From Prochlorococcus sp. AG-436-C13 (GTDB lineage Bacteria; Cyanobacteriota; Cyanobacteriia; PCC-6307; Cyanobiaceae), in NCBI GenBank assembly GCA_003212695.1, contig QCPC01000018.1, positions 1-35,275 on the forward strand: a DNA stretch of 35,275 nucleotides, read 5' to 3'. Numbering within the stretch: position 1 is the stretch's first letter; the number at the start of each line of letters is the position of its first letter. The notes under the pieces are model-generated. The model was not told the origin of the DNA. It did not search any database and saw only the letters and a program-made list of their open reading frames with translations. This document shows positions 8,058 through 17,211 of the stretch, piece by piece. The position numbers and the translations under genes are program-made.

Positions 8058-8947
8058 TGCCTTCAAACTTTTTTAGTAAGAGAATAATTAGTGGTTTAAT
8101 TGCTGGTTTATTTGGCCTGCTAATTGTGGGGGTAGGAGGATTATTGTTTACATTTGCAATTGGATTAATAGTACACATGGCTTTGCTTGAATATTTCAGA
8201 ATGACAGAATTTGCAGGTATAAGACCAGCTACTAAGACAACACTTTTGGCCTGCCAAATTCTTCTAATTGCAACTTATTTTGATACACAAGGTATTTTTT
8301 CAGTGGATCTTTCTAGTGCGGTTTTGCCATTGGCAGGAGTAGCTATCTGTGGCTGGTTATTACTCCAACCAATTACTGGATCCATTTCTGATATTTCTGC
8401 TTCAATATTAGGACTTTTTTATTTGGGATACTTGCCTAGTTACTGGATAAGATTAAGGAATCTTGTAGATATTGAATCCTTAGGTTTAGTTAAACTTCCT
8501 GTTCTTAATTCTCAGGGTGGATTTACATTTGGGATGCTAATCACACTTATTATATGCTTAATGATAGTAGCCTCTGATATTGGTTCTTTTTATTTTGGTA
8601 AGTTATATGGAAAGCATTACTTGTCACCAATATCTCCGGCAAAAACAATTGAAGGGGCTTTATCTGGAATCATTTGTTCTACTTTAGTTGGTATTATTTC
8701 CAGCTTGTTTCTAAATCTGAATTATTTAACTTTAATTTGTTTGGCTTTTGTGGGATTTCTTGTTGGTTTTTTCTCAATTGTTGGAGACCTCATTGAATCT
8801 ATGATGAAGAGGGATGCTGGTTTGAAGGATTCAGGTAATGCATTGCCTGGTCATGGTGGAATCCTTGATAGAATAGATAGTTATTTATTTACCCCTTCAA
8901 TTGTATATTATTTGATCATAGTTTTATTGCCAGTCATAAGAAACTAG
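8057..8947 (+). CDS. cdsA: Phosphatidate cytidylyltransferase (CDP-diacylglycerol synthase)
   Basis: Converts phosphatidic acid and CTP to CDP-diacylglycerol, the precursor of phosphatidylglycerol, which cyanobacteria need for photosystem function. The 296-residue protein is strongly hydrophobic, with roughly seven or eight membrane segments. The family signature is intact near the C-terminus: MMKRDAGLKDSGNALPGHGG followed at once by ILDRIDS, containing the KRDxxxKD and HGGxxDRxD metal/CTP residues. SDIGSFYFGKLYG and SPAKTIEGALSG are also typical. The ATG shares its A with the TAA of the upstream decarboxylase gene (TAATG), so translation is probably coupled, with no independent promoter visible. 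Its 3' end overlaps the convergent DUF2993-like gene by 4 bp. Confidence 0.96.
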   Translation: MPSNFFSKRIISGLIAGLFGLLIVGVGGLLFTFAIGLIVHMALLEYFRMTEFAGIRPATKTTLLACQILLIATYFDTQGIFSVDLSSAVLPLAGVAICGWLLLQPITGSISDISASILGLFYLGYLPSYWIRLRNLVDIESLGLVKLPVLNSQGGFTFGMLITLIICLMIVASDIGSFYFGKLYGKHYLSPISPAKTIEGALSGIICSTLVGIISSLFLNLNYLTLICLAFVGFLVGFFSIVGDLIESMMKRDAGLKDSGNALPGHGGILDRIDSYLFTPSIVYYLIIVLLPVIRN

Positions 8948-9582
8948 TTGTTTACATTCGATGTTAAATCAATAGATATTAAACCCTCACTGATGTAAGC
9001 CTTTTCTATATAAATAGAATCTTCAATTGGTAACAAATATTCAGAAAAGGTCTCAGTTTCGATGAAGTATAAGTTACCATCTCTTGCCTCTATAAAGAAA
9101 TCTTTTTGCATAAAATTATTATTATTTTCATTTAATATTTTTATAGTTAATTTTTCCTCTTCCATTTTTATACTTGATATACTTCCTTCCTTTAAAAGAT
9201 TTTCCTCAAACCATTTATTTAAATATAGCCAGTCTTCCGAAGTTATGGTTGAGTATATTTTATCTTGGTTAGATCTAATAGATGCTTTAATTTTGAAATC
9301 CTTATTTATTGATACCATGTTGTTTATTGATTGATTAATATCAAATTCAAAGATTAAATCGCTTGCTTCTAATGTTAGGTCATTTATTAAAATACCTTTG
9401 AAATCTATATTACATGCTCTGAGATTTATGCTTGATATTTGAGAATTTATACTACCTATTCTTATGCCTTTTATCCCTATTTCTAATTCTTCTATATTAT
9501 TACATTGCTTCTTTATCCAGAAAGTCAATCCAATCTTGATAATGTTAGTAAAAATATTACCGTTAGATATAAACCTATTCAT
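8944..9582 (-). CDS. DUF2993 (LmeA-type) family protein
   Basis: The first half (KQCNNIEELEIGIKGIRIGSINSQISSINLRACNIDFKGILINDLTLEASDLIFEF, given here only as its order of segments) has the pattern of the cyanobacterial DUF2993 family. That pattern is an opening CxxIExLExxIxG stretch, a conserved G, then repeated amphipathic strands ending in a D/N-L-x-L-x-x-x-D/G motif. Some DUF2993 relatives in actinobacteria (LmeA) bind phospholipid, but the role in cyanobacteria is unknown. There is no clear signal peptide; the N-terminus has one weak hydrophobic stretch. The start overlaps the end of the hydrolase gene by 8 bp and it is the last gene of the clpC-led run. The call rests on pattern recognition, not a search. 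Confidence 0.65.
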   Translation of the reverse strand: MNRFISNGNIFTNIIKIGLTFWIKKQCNNIEELEIGIKGIRIGSINSQISSINLRACNIDFKGILINDLTLEASDLIFEFDINQSINNMVSINKDFKIKASIRSNQDKIYSTITSEDWLYLNKWFEENLLKEGSISSIKMEEEKLTIKILNENNNNFMQKDFFIEARDGNLYFIETETFSEYLLPIEDSIYIEKAYISEGLISIDLTSNVNN

Positions 9583-10459
9583 TGATTAAGTTTCTCAGGT
9601 AATTAGCAACTATTTCTGGTTGATCAATGTGCGGGAGGTGACCACAATTTTCAATCTCTTCGTATTTAGAACCTATAAGCGCTTGAGATTTTTTCCTAAT
9701 TTCTTTTTCTAAAATCCTATCTTGTTTACCCCAAATAACTTGTATTGTTTTTTTAGGTAGAGGTCCTTTTATTGCAATTCCTCCTAAACGAGCAAATTCT
9801 GCTAGGGATCTTCCCCATCCAGGGACTTCTAATTGAATTGAGGCAATTTGTTTTTCAGAATAACCCACATCTTTTGGATCGTAAAAGGAATTTTCACATA
9901 GTTTTTCTCTTACAAACTTCTGTCTTAGAAAATATACACCTAATTGATTAAATGGAGGAGGTATAGGGGACTGTTTATTTGCTAAACCTGCGGGTGATAA
10001 AAGTAGCAATTTACTTACTTTGTCTAAATAAGTTTTTGTAAATTCAATTGCTATCCCTCCACCCATTGATGCTCCTATAATACCTATAGGTTCTTTAATA
10101 CTTAATTCTTCTAGTACTTGTTTAAGATGAAATATAATTGCATCTTTTCCATATTTATTATTTTCTGGTCTTGGACAGAATCCGAATCCATATAAATCAG
10201 GAATTATTAGTTGATAATTCATATTTAGGTATGGAACTAATCTTCTAAATTCCATGAAACAACTGTCAAACCCGTGCAATAGTAAAATAGGTTTGCCTTT
10301 ACCTATGATTGCTACTGGATAGCATTCGGATAATGTATTTGAAATATGATTTAAATATATCCATCTTATTGACTTAGTTAGATCGATCGCTAGCGGATCT
10401 ATTAATTTTTTGCTTGCTTTTTCTAGTTCTTTCTTTGAAGTATTTGATTCCTTATGCAT
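9575..10459 (-). CDS. Alpha/beta-fold hydrolase
   Basis: A 294-residue alpha/beta hydrolase of unknown substrate. The oxyanion-hole motif LLLHGFDSCFMEFRRLVPYL is at 59-78, the nucleophile elbow GASMGGG (129-135) gives Ser131, WGKQDRIL (243-250) gives the acid Asp247, and NCGHLPHID (271-279) gives His274, so the catalytic triad is intact. A prolonged N-terminal stretch of about 40 residues precedes the core. No signal peptide is visible, so it is probably cytosolic. Relatives include esterases, haloperoxidase-like enzymes and dehalogenases, and sequence alone does not separate them. Its ATG overlaps the dehydrogenase stop by one base (TAATG) and its end overlaps the DUF2993-like gene by 8 bp, so the three are almost certainly made together. 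Confidence 0.88.
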   Translation of the reverse strand: MHKESNTSKKELEKASKKLIDPLAIDLTKSIRWIYLNHISNTLSECYPVAIIGKGKPILLLHGFDSCFMEFRRLVPYLNMNYQLIIPDLYGFGFCPRPENNKYGKDAIIFHLKQVLEELSIKEPIGIIGASMGGGIAIEFTKTYLDKVSKLLLLSPAGLANKQSPIPPPFNQLGVYFLRQKFVREKLCENSFYDPKDVGYSEKQIASIQLEVPGWGRSLAEFARLGGIAIKGPLPKKTIQVIWGKQDRILEKEIRKKSQALIGSKYEEIENCGHLPHIDQPEIVANYLRNLINE

Positions 10460-11601
10460 TATTTTATTTTCGCAGCAAGATTACTGTTGGTTATATGTTT
10501 AATATTTGAATCTAATGCATCTGTTTTGATTATTGCACTTATTAGGTCATTGTAGTTTATCTTGAAAGGTAGATTATGAATATCAGAATTACTTTTGCAT
10601 GCAAATATACATGCCTTTTTTAGGTCATAATTGGAGCTAGAATTAAGACCAAGCAATTCAAGATTAGTAGGAAGATAAAGATCTTTAAGTATTTTATGTA
10701 ATTGATTTCTTGCCTGTATTGCCAGTTTATTTTTAGAATATTTTTCTTCAATAGTTAACTGTACAAGTATACCAAACCCTACAAGTTCTCCATGTAGTGG
10801 CTTTTTGTCAAAATGCAGTTGAGTTAATCCATTATGTACTGCGTGAGCAGCAGCGGTTCTACATTTAGCACCTCCAATTCCTCCAATTATTCCTGCAGTT
10901 AGAGCGCAACCCTCTGCTGTTTTTATCCAAGAGTTGCTTTTAGGGTCTCTTAACGCTTCGGGGGCATTTATTAGTAGCTGGTCTCTTAACACCCTTGCCA
11001 TTTGAACGGCTTGCTGTACGAGACCATCATTTGAATTGCGACTGCTAACAGAGGCCTCATACCATTTTGCCAATGCATCAGCTACTCCACTGGCAAGCAT
11101 TCTTTTAGGTGACTTTCTTATTATGGAATAGTCAAATATCAGTAACTTTGGGCAGGTTGCTAATGATTGATCCTTTATAAATGCTCCTTGAGTTGTATAG
11201 ATATTTGCTAGAGCAGTCCATCCTGCACAAGTCGAAGGACTTAGAGGAACTGTAATACAAGGTATATGCAATTTTTCTGCAATTAATTTCCCTGCATCGA
11301 GAACTTTTCCGCCTCCTGCAGCAATTATTCCATCGCAATTTGTGTTTTTATAAAGTAAATATATTCTCTGCAAATCAATTTCACAACAATCATAATCCAA
11401 CTTTTCTTCTTTAATAGTAAGACAAAGTTCTCCTAGGTCTCTTGCTAATAACTTCCTTATCTCAGCGGTAGAATTACTTCTGCCAAGTAGGATAGGATGC
11501 TTGCATATTGAAGGAATAAGGTGTTTACCTTCATCCCATGCATTTTCACCTCTTATCACTTTTTCAGGTGATATCTGATGCAAAAAATTAGTCATTTGCA
11601 T
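10459..11601 (-). CDS. Glycerol-dehydrogenase-like, metal-dependent NAD(P) dehydrogenase
   Basis: Belongs to the GldA branch of the iron-containing alcohol dehydrogenase superfamily. It shows the dinucleotide-binding GGGKVLDAGK (96-105), LSPSTCAGWTALANIY (120-135), and three likely metal ligands: Asp175 in SGVADALAKWYEA, His256 in AHAVHNGLTQL and His270 in PLHGELVGFG. The fold and metal site therefore look functional. The position that is Asp in the STD motif of characterised glycerol dehydrogenases (as I recall it) is Cys125 here, so the substrate may not be glycerol. The ATG at 11601 or 11595 could be used; neither has a clear ribosome site. It begins 33 bp after clpC and its TAA overlaps the hydrolase ATG. 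Confidence 0.85.
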   Translation of the reverse strand: MQMTNFLHQISPEKVIRGENAWDEGKHLIPSICKHPILLGRSNSTAEIRKLLARDLGELCLTIKEEKLDYDCCEIDLQRIYLLYKNTNCDGIIAAGGGKVLDAGKLIAEKLHIPCITVPLSPSTCAGWTALANIYTTQGAFIKDQSLATCPKLLIFDYSIIRKSPKRMLASGVADALAKWYEASVSSRNSNDGLVQQAVQMARVLRDQLLINAPEALRDPKSNSWIKTAEGCALTAGIIGGIGGAKCRTAAAHAVHNGLTQLHFDKKPLHGELVGFGILVQLTIEEKYSKNKLAIQARNQLHKILKDLYLPTNLELLGLNSSSNYDLKKACIFACKSNSDIHNLPFKINYNDLISAIIKTDALDSNIKHITNSNLAAKIK

Positions 11602-11634
11602 GTTTATATTTAAGTAATAGGTTTTGTTTAATTT

Positions 11635-14187
11635 TTATATGCTTGCTGTGGCAAGTTCTGTCTTGTTTTTGTTCTTACCTTTATGTCTAACAATAACATT
11701 TTTATTTTCATCTATATCTACCTCTGCTTGGTCTCCATCCTTAATCTTTCCTGATAAAACTTCTTCGGCAAGACTATCTTCTAGAAGTCTCATAACGGCT
11801 CTCCTAAGAGGTCTCGCCCCATAAGAAGGATTATAGCCTTCTTCAACTAATCTTTCTTTAAAGGCTTCAGATACAGAAAGCGCTATACCTTTGTCTTTTA
11901 TTCTTGAGAAAACTTCTTTGAGCATTATCTCTGCTATATCTTTTACCTCTTCACGAGTTAATTGCCTAAATACAATTATTTCATCTAATCTATTAAGAAA
12001 TTCTGGCCTAAAATATTGCTTAAGCTCTTCATTTACTAGAGATTTAATTCTATTGTATTGGCTATCTTCAATATTTTCACCATCTAATTCGAAGCCTAAT
12101 CCACCGCCACCTTTCTCTATAACTTTTGAGCCTATATTAGAAGTCATTATTATCAGCGTATTTTTAAAGTCAACGGTTCTTCCTTTTGAATCTGTTAATC
12201 TGCCCTCTTCTAGTAATTGCAATAGTAAATTAAATACATCAGGGTGAGCCTTTTCTATTTCATCAAATAAGACAACTGTATAAGGTCTTCTTCTAACTGC
12301 TTCTGTAAGTTGCCCTCCTTCATTAAATCCAACATATCCCGGAGGAGAACCAATTAGTTTGCTAACTGTATGTCTTTCCATGAACTCAGACATATCTAGG
12401 CGAATCATGGCATCTTCACTACCGAAGAAATAAGCTGCAAGGGCCTTTGTTAATTCGGTTTTACCTACTCCTGTTGGACCTGAGAAAATAAAACTAGCTA
12501 TTGGTCTATTTGGATTTTTAAGCCCAACTCTTGCTCTTCTTATTGCTTTAGAAACAGATCGTACAGCTTCATCCTGTCCAATTAATCTTTGATGTAAGGT
12601 TTCCTCCATATTTAATAGCTTAACGGATTCACTTTCTGTAAGTTTTTGAACTGGTACGCCTGTCCACGCAGCCACTATATGAGCGATATCTTCTTCATTT
12701 ACCATGGGTGAGTTTTGTACATTATTTTTATCATTTATTTGCTCATTATTGACATTTGAATCTTTTTCACTAGCGTCTTTATTTATGTTTTTTATATCTT
12801 GTTTTGAATTGTCTAGAATTGTTCTAATTTGATTCCTTAGCTCTACTTCTTTTTCCCTTAAATCTCCTGCTTCAGTGAAATTCTGTTCTCTTACTGCTTC
12901 TTCTTTATCTTTCTGAACTTTGCGTAGCTCTTTGTCTATTTGCTTTGCTTCTGGAGGTAACTTTGAATTAAGAAGTCTTACTCTACTTCCTGCTTCATCA
13001 ATCAAATCAATTGCTTTGTCAGGGAGAAATCTGTCTGATATATATCTATCACCTAAATTAGCTGCAGCATTTAATGCTTCATCGGTAATTTTTAGGCGAT
13101 GATGTTGCTCATACCTTTCTCTTAGCCCTTTGAGAATCTCTATGGTGTCTTCTATGGATGGTTCTCCGATCATTACTGGTTGAAAGCGTCTTTCTAGTGC
13201 AGCATCTCTTTCTATATGCTTTCTGTATTCATCTAGGGTTGTTGCACCTATACACTGCAACTCACCTCTTGCTAAAGCGGGTTTGAGGATGTTGGCAGCA
13301 TCTATAGCACCCTCAGCTGCACCAGCTCCTATTAAGGTATGAACTTCATCAATTACAAGAATTATATTTCCTGCAGATTTTATTTCTTCCATTATTTTTT
13401 TCAGTCTTTCTTCAAACTCTCCTCTATATTTAGTTCCTGCTACAAGTAGACCAATATCAAGGGTTAAAACCCTTTTCTCTTCAAGAATATCTGGTATATC
13501 TCCTTGCTGAATCCTTTGAGCTAGGCCTTCTGCTATGGCTGTCTTGCCTACCCCTGGCTCTCCTATAAGTACTGGGTTGTTTTTTGTTCTTCTACCTAGG
13601 ATTTGTATAACTCTGTCTATTTCATCGAAACGACCAACAACTGGGTCCAGTTTTGATTCGCTAGCCAATTTGGTTAGGTTAGTTCCAAATTCATCGAGAG
13701 TCGCAGTCTTTACTGAACTTTTGCCAGAGCCTCCTCCTGCTGATACTTCGGCTGTTTCACCAAGCATTCTAATTACCTGCGTCCTTACTTTCGTTAGATC
13801 TACTCCCAGATTTTCTAGTACCCTAGCTGCTACACCTTCCCCCTCTCGAATTAGTCCGAGTAAAAGATGTTCTGTTCCAATGTAGTTGTGACCAAGTTGT
13901 CTTGCTTCTTCTAGAGATAGCTCTAAGACTCTTTTAGCCCGAGGTGTAAAAGGTATTTCTACAGCCACAAACCCTGAACCTCTTCCAATTATTTTCTCGA
14001 CTTCTACCCTTGAATCTTTAAGATTAACACCCATTGATTTCAATACTTTTGCTGCGACACCAGTACCCTCTCCAATTAGACCCAATAGTATTTGTTCCGT
14101 TCCAACGAAATTATGACCTAGCCTCCGAGCCTCTTCTTGGGCTAGCATGATTACTTTGATTGCCTTTTCGGTAAACCTTTCAAACAT
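11635..14187 (-). CDS. clpC: ATP-dependent Clp protease ATP-binding subunit ClpC
   Basis: Hsp100 unfoldase that feeds substrates into ClpP-type protease. From the ATG at 14187 it has 850 residues. Two ClpN repeats span about 1-145, the first AAA domain has Walker A GEPGVGKT (209-216) and Walker B VIDEVH, the coiled middle domain carries a UVR-type stretch (about 423-458), and the second AAA domain has Walker A GPTGVGKT (570-577) and Walker B VLFDE (639-643). The frame extends 5 codons upstream to a TTG, but ClpC proteins begin [15 protein letters not shown], so the ATG is preferred. An Asn/Asp/Lys-rich insert at about 460-493, between the UVR region and the second AAA domain, looks species-specific. 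It leads the run clpC-dehydrogenase-hydrolase-DUF2993. Confidence 0.98.
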   Translation of the reverse strand: MFERFTEKAIKVIMLAQEEARRLGHNFVGTEQILLGLIGEGTGVAAKVLKSMGVNLKDSRVEVEKIIGRGSGFVAVEIPFTPRAKRVLELSLEEARQLGHNYIGTEHLLLGLIREGEGVAARVLENLGVDLTKVRTQVIRMLGETAEVSAGGGSGKSSVKTATLDEFGTNLTKLASESKLDPVVGRFDEIDRVIQILGRRTKNNPVLIGEPGVGKTAIAEGLAQRIQQGDIPDILEEKRVLTLDIGLLVAGTKYRGEFEERLKKIMEEIKSAGNIILVIDEVHTLIGAGAAEGAIDAANILKPALARGELQCIGATTLDEYRKHIERDAALERRFQPVMIGEPSIEDTIEILKGLRERYEQHHRLKITDEALNAAANLGDRYISDRFLPDKAIDLIDEAGSRVRLLNSKLPPEAKQIDKELRKVQKDKEEAVREQNFTEAGDLREKEVELRNQIRTILDNSKQDIKNINKDASEKDSNVNNEQINDKNNVQNSPMVNEEDIAHIVAAWTGVPVQKLTESESVKLLNMEETLHQRLIGQDEAVRSVSKAIRRARVGLKNPNRPIASFIFSGPTGVGKTELTKALAAYFFGSEDAMIRLDMSEFMERHTVSKLIGSPPGYVGFNEGGQLTEAVRRRPYTVVLFDEIEKAHPDVFNLLLQLLEEGRLTDSKGRTVDFKNTLIIMTSNIGSKVIEKGGGGLGFELDGENIEDSQYNRIKSLVNEELKQYFRPEFLNRLDEIIVFRQLTREEVKDIAEIMLKEVFSRIKDKGIALSVSEAFKERLVEEGYNPSYGARPLRRAVMRLLEDSLAEEVLSGKIKDGDQAEVDIDENKNVIVRHKGKNKNKTELATASI

Positions 14188-14362
14188 ATCGGCTCTGTTC
14201 AAAATATATATACAACTAATTTATCAGTATTGAGATGAGATTGTGCTAGTGGTTGCCTTTCGTATAAACCGTAATTCCCAGGGAAATCAATTGGGGTAAG
14301 CCTTTTAAAAGAATTATCAATTAATAAAAAAATAATATTTTTCTAATTGATCATAAAAATAT
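14188..14362. other. Intergenic region upstream of clpC
   Basis: About 160-175 bp between the rimI-like gene and clpC, the longest confident gap of the window. On the minus strand a TATATATATT run lies about 20 bases before the clpC ATG and could serve as a -10 box with a very short leader. Near the rimI end there is an AT-only 9-bp inverted repeat (14334-14342 with 14355-14363), too weak to call a terminator. No RNA gene or ORF seen. Confidence 0.35.
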
Positions 14363-14818
14363 TTACGATTCTTCAGTAATTTTTAGTTGAAAAACAATGG
14401 CATTGCTTCCATCAGAATAAAGTTTATTTCTTTTTGCTAATTCTCTAAACTTAAGACTTCTGAATAGAGCCTGGGCAGGAATATTATTTTCCTTAGTTTC
14501 AAGTGTAATAATTTTAACATTAATATTGTTTGCAAGGTTTATGAAATAAGAAAGCAATATTTTGCCGAACCCCTGCCTCTTATTTAAAGGGTGTATTGCA
14601 AGAAGAGTAATGTTTATTTCATCTATCATTATCCATCCACAACATAAACCTATTAATTTTGAATTTTTAATAATACCAATACATAGGCCATTTGGATTTA
14701 TAAGCTCCTCCTCCCATTGCTGTTTATTCCATATACCATTGAGAGATATTCTATCTAGTGCAATGCAATGCTTAAGGTCTTTTAAAGTTAGTTTTACTGG
14801 GTTTATTTTTGGAGACAT
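14363..14818 (-). CDS. rimI: GNAT acetyltransferase, RimI-like
   Basis: A 151-residue GNAT-family enzyme. The acetyl-CoA pyrophosphate loop is visible as LLAIHPLNKRQGFGK (72-86) with the RQGFGK form of Q/RxxGxG/A. This is followed by the family's motif B region ENNIPAQALFRSLKFRELAKRNKLY, in which NxPAQxLF and the final Lx-Y resemble RimI, which acetylates the N-terminal Ala of ribosomal protein S18. Substrate assignment is by similarity only; other N-terminal or small-molecule acetyltransferases are possible. The ATG is preceded by a purine-rich AGAAGAAA. It is divergent from lysA across 93 bp. Confidence 0.75.
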   Translation of the reverse strand: MSPKINPVKLTLKDLKHCIALDRISLNGIWNKQQWEEELINPNGLCIGIIKNSKLIGLCCGWIMIDEINITLLAIHPLNKRQGFGKILLSYFINLANNINVKIITLETKENNIPAQALFRSLKFRELAKRNKLYSDGSNAIVFQLKITEES

Positions 14819-14911
14819 TTTTCTTCTTGTATATTCCCTTTGTTAAACTGTAAAGGCTAACTTTAATAAGTAAATTAAAAACTTTAAAACTAAAAAGCAA
14901 CTGATTTTGCC

Positions 14912-16279
14912 ATGTCTATTCTAATACCTTTTGAGAAAGATCTTGATAAAGCAAGTCCGAACAGGAATATTGCTCCATTAACTACTGAGATTGATTCGGA
15001 AGAAAGATTATGTGTTGGAGGTGTCAGTTTAAGTAGTCTTGCAAAACAATATGGTACCCCTCTTTATGTATTAGATGAATTAACAATAAGGAAATCATGT
15101 AAAGAGTACTGTGATTCTTTGAAGAAACACTACCCAGGAAAGTCAACTGCTTTATATGCATCGAAAGCAAATAGCTCTTTGGTTTTAAGTAGTATTATTG
15201 CTTCTGAAGGTATGGGAATAGATGTAGTATCTGAAGGTGAGTTGATTACAGCCATAAAAGGAGGTGTTCCCAGTAATAAGATAGTTTTTCATGGAAATAA
15301 TAAATCTATTAGTGAACTGCGTTTGGCCTATGATAATGATGTTATTATTGTTCTAGATAATCAGTATGATATTAAACAATTAGCTAATATAGTTAAACCT
15401 GGTGAAAGAAAAGCAAGGCTTATTGTTAGGTTCACTCCAGGTATCGAATGTCATACACACGAATATATAAAAACAGGAATGATTGATAGTAAGTTTGGAT
15501 TTAATGCAGATGAACTTGAGAGTATCTTTATCCAATTTAAGAAAATTGAATGGGGAAACATCATAGGATTACATGCACACATTGGATCTCAGATATTTGA
15601 GGTTCAGCCACATAGAGATCTTGCCGATGTGATGGTAAAAATATTAGAAGTGGGGCGTAATTATGGACATCCAATTGATATTCTAAACGTAGGTGGCGGA
15701 CTTGGTATTAAATATACTTCGTCTGATGATCCACCTTCTATAAATTCTTGGGTAAAAGTAGTTTCAGAATCTTTATATGAAGCTTGTGAAAACCGATCTC
15801 AAAAATTACCTTTATTAATGTGTGAGCCAGGCAGATCAATAGTTGGGACTGCAGGCTTAACTATTTATTCAGTAGGATCAAAGAAAGAAATACCTGGTAT
15901 CAAGACTTATTTAGCAGTTGATGGTGGTATGAGTGATAATCCTAGGCCTATTACTTACCAATCAAAGTATTCAACTTGTCTTGCTGATAGACCATTATTG
16001 AGTGGGAATAAAAGGGTAACAATAGCTGGTAAACATTGTGAATCAGGCGATGTACTCTTAAATGATGTTCTTATTCCTGATTGTAATGGCGGAGAAATTC
16101 TAGTTGTTTTTGGAACTGGTGCTTACAATTCTTCTATGAGCTCAAATTACAATCGAATTCCAAAACCTGCTTCCGTGATAGTAAGCAAAAGCAATGCTGA
16201 TTTGGTTCAAAGAAGAGAATGCCCAGAAGATATTTTGAGAAATGATATCCTCCCGGATCGCTTTATTGCAAAAGATTAG
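14912..16279 (+). CDS. lysA: Diaminopimelate decarboxylase
   Basis: Catalyses the last step of lysine synthesis, decarboxylating meso-diaminopimelate, so it sits at the branch between peptidoglycan DAP and lysine. The 455-residue protein is a fold-type III PLP enzyme: ALYASKANS (80-88) with the Schiff-base Lys85, LHAHIGSQIF, the glycine-rich GGGLGIKY, CEPGRSIVG and the C-terminal CESGDVL plus GAYNSSMSSNYN supplying active-site residues from the partner subunit. About 40 residues precede the catalytic core, normal for cyanobacteria. ATG start at 14912. First gene of a plus-strand run that continues with cdaA 29 bp downstream. Confidence 0.96.
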   Translation: MSILIPFEKDLDKASPNRNIAPLTTEIDSEERLCVGGVSLSSLAKQYGTPLYVLDELTIRKSCKEYCDSLKKHYPGKSTALYASKANSSLVLSSIIASEGMGIDVVSEGELITAIKGGVPSNKIVFHGNNKSISELRLAYDNDVIIVLDNQYDIKQLANIVKPGERKARLIVRFTPGIECHTHEYIKTGMIDSKFGFNADELESIFIQFKKIEWGNIIGLHAHIGSQIFEVQPHRDLADVMVKILEVGRNYGHPIDILNVGGGLGIKYTSSDDPPSINSWVKVVSESLYEACENRSQKLPLLMCEPGRSIVGTAGLTIYSVGSKKEIPGIKTYLAVDGGMSDNPRPITYQSKYSTCLADRPLLSGNKRVTIAGKHCESGDVLLNDVLIPDCNGGEILVVFGTGAYNSSMSSNYNRIPKPASVIVSKSNADLVQRRECPEDILRNDILPDRFIAKD

Positions 16280-16308
16280 TTAAATTAATATTGTCTGGGC
16301 AATGAGGT

Positions 16309-17199
16309 TTGAACTTATTGTGGTTAGAAAAATTTGGTTTTTTGCTTGACGTTTCTTTTGCGTTGGCTCTTGGGATCTTGCTTTTTTCAAGAGTTAAGGA
16401 ACCTAGAACTCTTTGGCTGCTGAGGGGATATTTGTTCTTGGTTTCGCTTGCCTGGGTTGTTCAGCGTTTTACAAAATTACCTATAACTTCAAAGTTAGTA
16501 GATGCTTTGGTTTTAGCTTGTTCTCTTTCTCTAGCAATCTTATGGCAAGGTGAATTAAGAAGATTAATGGAATTGTTAGGAACTGGAAGGCTTGCGGTCC
16601 TTTTAGGTAATACTCAAAAGGAGTTTCAGGCGAATACAAGTACAGCAACTCAGTTGTCAGAAGCGGCCGGACGACTTTCACAAAAAAGAAGAGGAGCTCT
16701 TATTGTTTTAGATATGGGAAGTGATTTAAGGCCTGAAGACTTTCTATATTCTGGCATTCCTATTGATGCAACATTCTCAACAGAATTATTGTTAAATCTG
16801 TTTGCGTCAGAAACTCCTCTTCACGATGGGGCGGTCTTGATTAAGGGAAATAGAATAATTTCTGCAGGTGTTATCTTGCCTTTATCGAGGCAGAGTATCA
16901 GTCGCTATGGGACTAGACATCTTGCAGCTCTTGGAATAACAGAAAGATTTGATCGATGTATTTGTGTAGTTGTTTCTGAGGAAACAGGTACTCTCTCCTT
17001 AGCAAACCAAGGCAGACTTGAAAGACCTATAACTAGTAGTAGGTTGCTAGACTTGCTAAAAGAATTTATGAGTTCTTCAACAGGGACAGTAATTTCAAAG
17101 ACACCTAAAGACAATAATTCTAAAAGTAATTCGTTATCTTATAATTTGGATGAAACTTCCTCTAAAATTGACCCAGATTTACCCCAAGAGAAAAAATAA
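16309..17199 (+). CDS. cdaA: Diadenylate cyclase CdaA (DisA_N domain membrane protein)
   Basis: Condenses two ATP into the second messenger c-di-AMP at the membrane; in many bacteria this controls potassium and osmolyte balance and cell-wall homeostasis. Three membrane helices span about 8-27, 35-51 and 60-79, followed by the cyclase domain (about 100-260) with the catalytic HDGAV (172-176) and GTRHLAALG (201-209). The second motif is RHL where the textbook motif is RHR. The C-terminal 45 residues are polar and probably disordered. No in-frame ATG exists: TTG at 16309 gives the best N-terminus; a second TTG at 16318 sits 10 bases after GAGG and is an alternative. An out-of-frame ATG at 16302 soon stops. 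Confidence 0.93.
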   Translation: MNLLWLEKFGFLLDVSFALALGILLFSRVKEPRTLWLLRGYLFLVSLAWVVQRFTKLPITSKLVDALVLACSLSLAILWQGELRRLMELLGTGRLAVLLGNTQKEFQANTSTATQLSEAAGRLSQKRRGALIVLDMGSDLRPEDFLYSGIPIDATFSTELLLNLFASETPLHDGAVLIKGNRIISAGVILPLSRQSISRYGTRHLAALGITERFDRCICVVVSEETGTLSLANQGRLERPITSSRLLDLLKEFMSSSTGTVISKTPKDNNSKSNSLSYNLDETSSKIDPDLPQEKK

Positions 17200-17211
17200 T
17201 CATATTTCACA

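Noticed and set aside
11891-12247. 118-residue open frame on the plus strand inside clpC
   Set aside because: It lies wholly over the strongly conserved second half of clpC on the other strand and has no protein-like features; a mirror frame.
14334-14363. AT-only 9-bp inverted repeat after rimI that could be a terminator
   Set aside because: No G or C in the stem and it reaches the rimI stop codon; too weak to predict termination.
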